From Chthoniobacter sp. (lineage in GTDB: Bacteria > Verrucomicrobiota > Verrucomicrobiia > Chthoniobacterales > Chthoniobacteraceae): a DNA stretch of 7,666 bases. Numbering within the stretch: the first letter of the stretch is position 1; each line of letters starts with the position of its first letter. This document shows, in pieces, positions 6,562-7,666 of this stretch. The position numbers were made by a program, and so were the translations under genes. The DNA lies in NCBI GenBank assembly GCA_025352865.1, contig JANXSB010000131.1, forward strand, positions 1 through 7,666, read 5' to 3'. Below the pieces are notes generated by a model, which saw only the letters and a program-made list of their open reading frames with translations, was not told the origin of the DNA and ran no database searches.

Positions 6562-6920
6562 AATTCCTTTACCTCCTCCTCAGCGCCCTCGTCTCCGTCT
6601 CCGCCCTGGCGCAGTCCGCGGAAAAAAAACACTTCGTCCTCTACGGCATGCTGCTCGACACGCTGCCCGTGGATCTCGCCGACGGCGCGCAGTGGATGAT
6701 GGACAAAGGCGACACCTTTCCCGTGGTCATGTACAAAGACCAGCAGACCAAAGTCGTGCTCCAGCTCGCGGGGACGAGCTTTGTCATCGACGCCAAACAC
6801 GTCCGCATTTTCGAGGACAAAGACCTCACCGCCGCGGCCCTCGCCAGCTACCGCCGCAACGTCCAGACCTACATCGACACGCGCTCCGACCAGTGGAAAA
6901 AGCGCGCGACCGGGAAGTAG
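6558..6920 (+). CDS. Small exported protein of unknown function
   Basis: 120 residues with a GTG start. MKFLYLLLSALVSVSALAQS is a textbook signal peptide with likely cleavage after ALA or near AQS-AEKK (about 18-21). The mature protein of about 100 residues has FVLYGMLLDTLPVDLADG, then a likely beta-rich core around residues 44-85 (GAQWMMDKGDTFPVV, TKVVLQLAGTSFVIDAKHVRIF), and a basic helical end. The core pattern recalls a small SH3-like barrel, but this is only an impression. No Cys remains in the mature part and no catalytic motif is seen. GTG 6558 was chosen because it starts the signal peptide directly; the ATG at 6541 is in another frame and stops after six codons. It is probably transcribed alone and converges on recO, with 8 bases between the stops. 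Confidence 0.82.
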   Translation: MKFLYLLLSALVSVSALAQSAEKKHFVLYGMLLDTLPVDLADGAQWMMDKGDTFPVVMYKDQQTKVVLQLAGTSFVIDAKHVRIFEDKDLTAAALASYRRNVQTYIDTRSDQWKKRATGK

Positions 6921-6935
6921 CGGCACCGCTACTTC
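6914..6935. terminator. Perfect palindrome holding both convergent stop codons, possible bidirectional terminator
   Basis: GAAGTAGCGG (6914-6923) and CCGCTACTTC (6926-6935) are perfect inverted copies around a 2-base centre, in practice a 9-bp stem with a GCAC loop. The TAG stop of the exported protein (6918-6920) lies in the left arm and the TAG stop of recO (6931-6929 on the minus strand) in the right arm. There is no U-tract directly after it on either strand. On the minus strand a TTTTT run comes about 12 bases later. It could work in both directions as a transcription or mRNA 3'-end hairpin. Confidence 0.55.
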
Positions 6936-7462
6936 AGCGTCTTCAGCAAACCCGCCCGCGCCCGCGGCAAATATTGGTACGTCCGGCCAATCGCCACTGC
7001 GGGAGTCACGTTTGCCTGCCCTTGGATGCCGAGCAGCCGCACCAGTTCGCTTTCAAAATGGAGCAGCGCCCGCAGCGCAGCCGGTTGCGCGTTGAGAAAA
7101 CCGAGCGCGCGTTTTAGCAAATCGTACAGCTCCGGCACGGGGTGGTCGGGCTCTGTCACCAGCTCGGTCAGCTCCACGAAATACGCCCCCAGCGTCACGC
7201 GCCCATAGTCCAGCCGCATCCCCGCATGCGGTTCGCGCAGCGCCGCCTCGCGCAGGATGTGTAGTTCGCTTTTCCGGCTCCGCACGAACTGAATCTCGCA
7301 GTCGAAAAACAGATCGAGCACCCCGGCGAACTTGCTCTTCGGCTGCCGCGCGCCCTTCGCCACCGTCTTGATTTTTCCATGCGCCTCCGTGAACCACGTC
7401 ACGATCAGACTCGTCTCGGAGAGCTTCGTCTTGCGCAGTAAAATGGCGGTGGTGGTTTCCAA
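6929..7462 (-). CDS. recO: DNA repair protein RecO, short form without zinc finger
   Basis: 177 residues with a TTG start. RecO anneals single strands and, with RecR, helps load RecA onto SSB-coated DNA in the RecFOR pathway. The N-terminal OB-fold is clear: TAILLRKTKLSETSLIVTWF (5-24), HGKIKTVAKGARQPKSKFAG (28-47), then LDLFFD. Residues about 80-150 form the usual helical region. Bacterial RecO is commonly about 230-260 residues and often has a four-Cys zinc site in the C-terminal part. Here the chain ends early, has only one Cys (C55), and the neighbouring gene starts 8 bases past the stop, so no remnant of the missing part fits. The TTG at 7462 is the only reasonable start: an in-frame TAA lies five codons upstream and no ATG is available. 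It may be a lineage-specific short form or a truncation. Confidence 0.88.
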   Translation of the reverse strand: METTTAILLRKTKLSETSLIVTWFTEAHGKIKTVAKGARQPKSKFAGVLDLFFDCEIQFVRSRKSELHILREAALREPHAGMRLDYGRVTLGAYFVELTELVTEPDHPVPELYDLLKRALGFLNAQPAALRALLHFESELVRLLGIQGQANVTPAVAIGRTYQYLPRARAGLLKTLK

Positions 7463-7496
7463 AATCGGGTGGGCTTACGGGGAAAATGTCCGCGTT

Positions 7497-7515
7497 CTTG
7501 ACTTGCCAAGTCGAG
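7497..7515. promoter_or_regulatory. Dyad in the recO-tkt intergenic region, possible operator
   Basis: CTTGACTTGCCAAGTCGAG is a 19-bp palindrome with one mismatched pair (third position from each end) around a central base. The core GACTTG-C-CAAGTC is perfect. It covers the candidate TTGACT -35 box of the transketolase and sits 35 bases upstream of the recO start, so a bound regulator could affect either gene. No regulator family is assigned. Confidence 0.4.
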
Positions 7516-7525
7516 TCCCTACCCT
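7498..7525 (+). promoter_or_regulatory. Possible sigma-70-type promoter for the transketolase gene
   Basis: TTGACT (7498-7503; five of six match TTGACA) is followed after 16 bases by TACCCT (7520-7525), which matches TATAAT only at the key positions 1, 2 and 6. Transcription would start near 7532, about 19 bases before the ATG. The -10 is weak, so this is tentative. Confidence 0.35.
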
Positions 7526-7550
7526 CCCCGCTCCTCAAAAAAATACGACT

Positions 7551-7666
7551 ATGAACCTCGATGCCCTCTCCCGCGCCGCCACCGAAGCCCGCGGCCTCGC
7601 CATGGACGCCGTCCACGCCTGCAACTCCGGCCACCTCGGCCTCCCGCTCGGCTGCGCCGAAATCGG
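7551..7666 (+). CDS. tkt: Transketolase, N-terminal fragment
   Basis: The first 38 complete codons of a gene running off the right edge: MNLDALSRAATEARGLAMDA, then VHACNSGHLGLPLGCAEI. The block A-R-x-L-A-M-D-A-V-x-A-x-x-S-G-H-x-G-x-P-x-G-x-A is the conserved start of transketolase, including the SGH segment of the thiamine-diphosphate site. The enzyme moves two-carbon ketol units between sugar phosphates in the non-oxidative pentose phosphate pathway. A related thiamine-diphosphate enzyme cannot be fully excluded from 38 residues, but the match is strong. The ATG at 7551 has an A-rich upstream stretch (7537-7543) and no Shine-Dalgarno. It is divergent from recO. Confidence 0.9.
   Translation, partial: MNLDALSRAATEARGLAMDAVHACNSGHLGLPLGCAEI

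Overview
This GC-rich window looks like a chromosomal segment of a Verrucomicrobiota bacterium, probably near Opitutaceae. That placement is inferred from gene style: a zinc-ribbon Ser/Thr kinase with a single membrane segment, an RRM protein with an RGG-like tail, and secreted proteins of unknown family. It was not tested by comparison. It carries seven protein genes that are complete or nearly so, two that run off the edges, and one tRNA. I see no mobile element, CRISPR array or integrase.

Layout, left to right. Positions 1-99 (minus) hold the first 33 codons of an S4-domain, RluA-type pseudouridine synthase. It diverges from a transmembrane Ser/Thr kinase (220-2466, plus) built as zinc ribbon, kinase, membrane helix, helical stalk and C-terminal ricin-type lectin domain. 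A tRNA-Arg(CCG) follows (2534-2607). Then, only 26 bases later, comes a secreted protein (2634-4376, plus) that joins an MbnP-like domain to an MbnH/MauG/cytochrome c peroxidase-like diheme domain. This is the most interesting gene here, because the two halves match a known enzyme-substrate pair from copper biology but sit in one chain.

The next two genes are on the minus strand: an unrecognised membrane-anchored protein (4390-5727), then an RRM RNA-binding protein (5859-6308) with a clear intrinsic terminator (5788-5825) and a 42-bp tandem repeat encoding its glycine tail. After a 249-base gap with an inverted repeat (6340-6386) lies a small exported protein of unknown function (6558-6920, plus). 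It converges on a short RecO (6929-7462, minus), and a perfect 10-bp-arm palindrome contains both stop codons. RecO diverges from the start of a transketolase (7551 to the edge), with a dyad over a possible -35 box in the 88-base gap.

The genes do not form one pathway. Most are separate units (RNA modification, signalling, redox, RNA binding, repair, carbon metabolism). Linked transcription is plausible only for the kinase, tRNA and fused peroxidase on the plus strand. None of the starts has a convincing Shine-Dalgarno sequence, and two use GTG or TTG.
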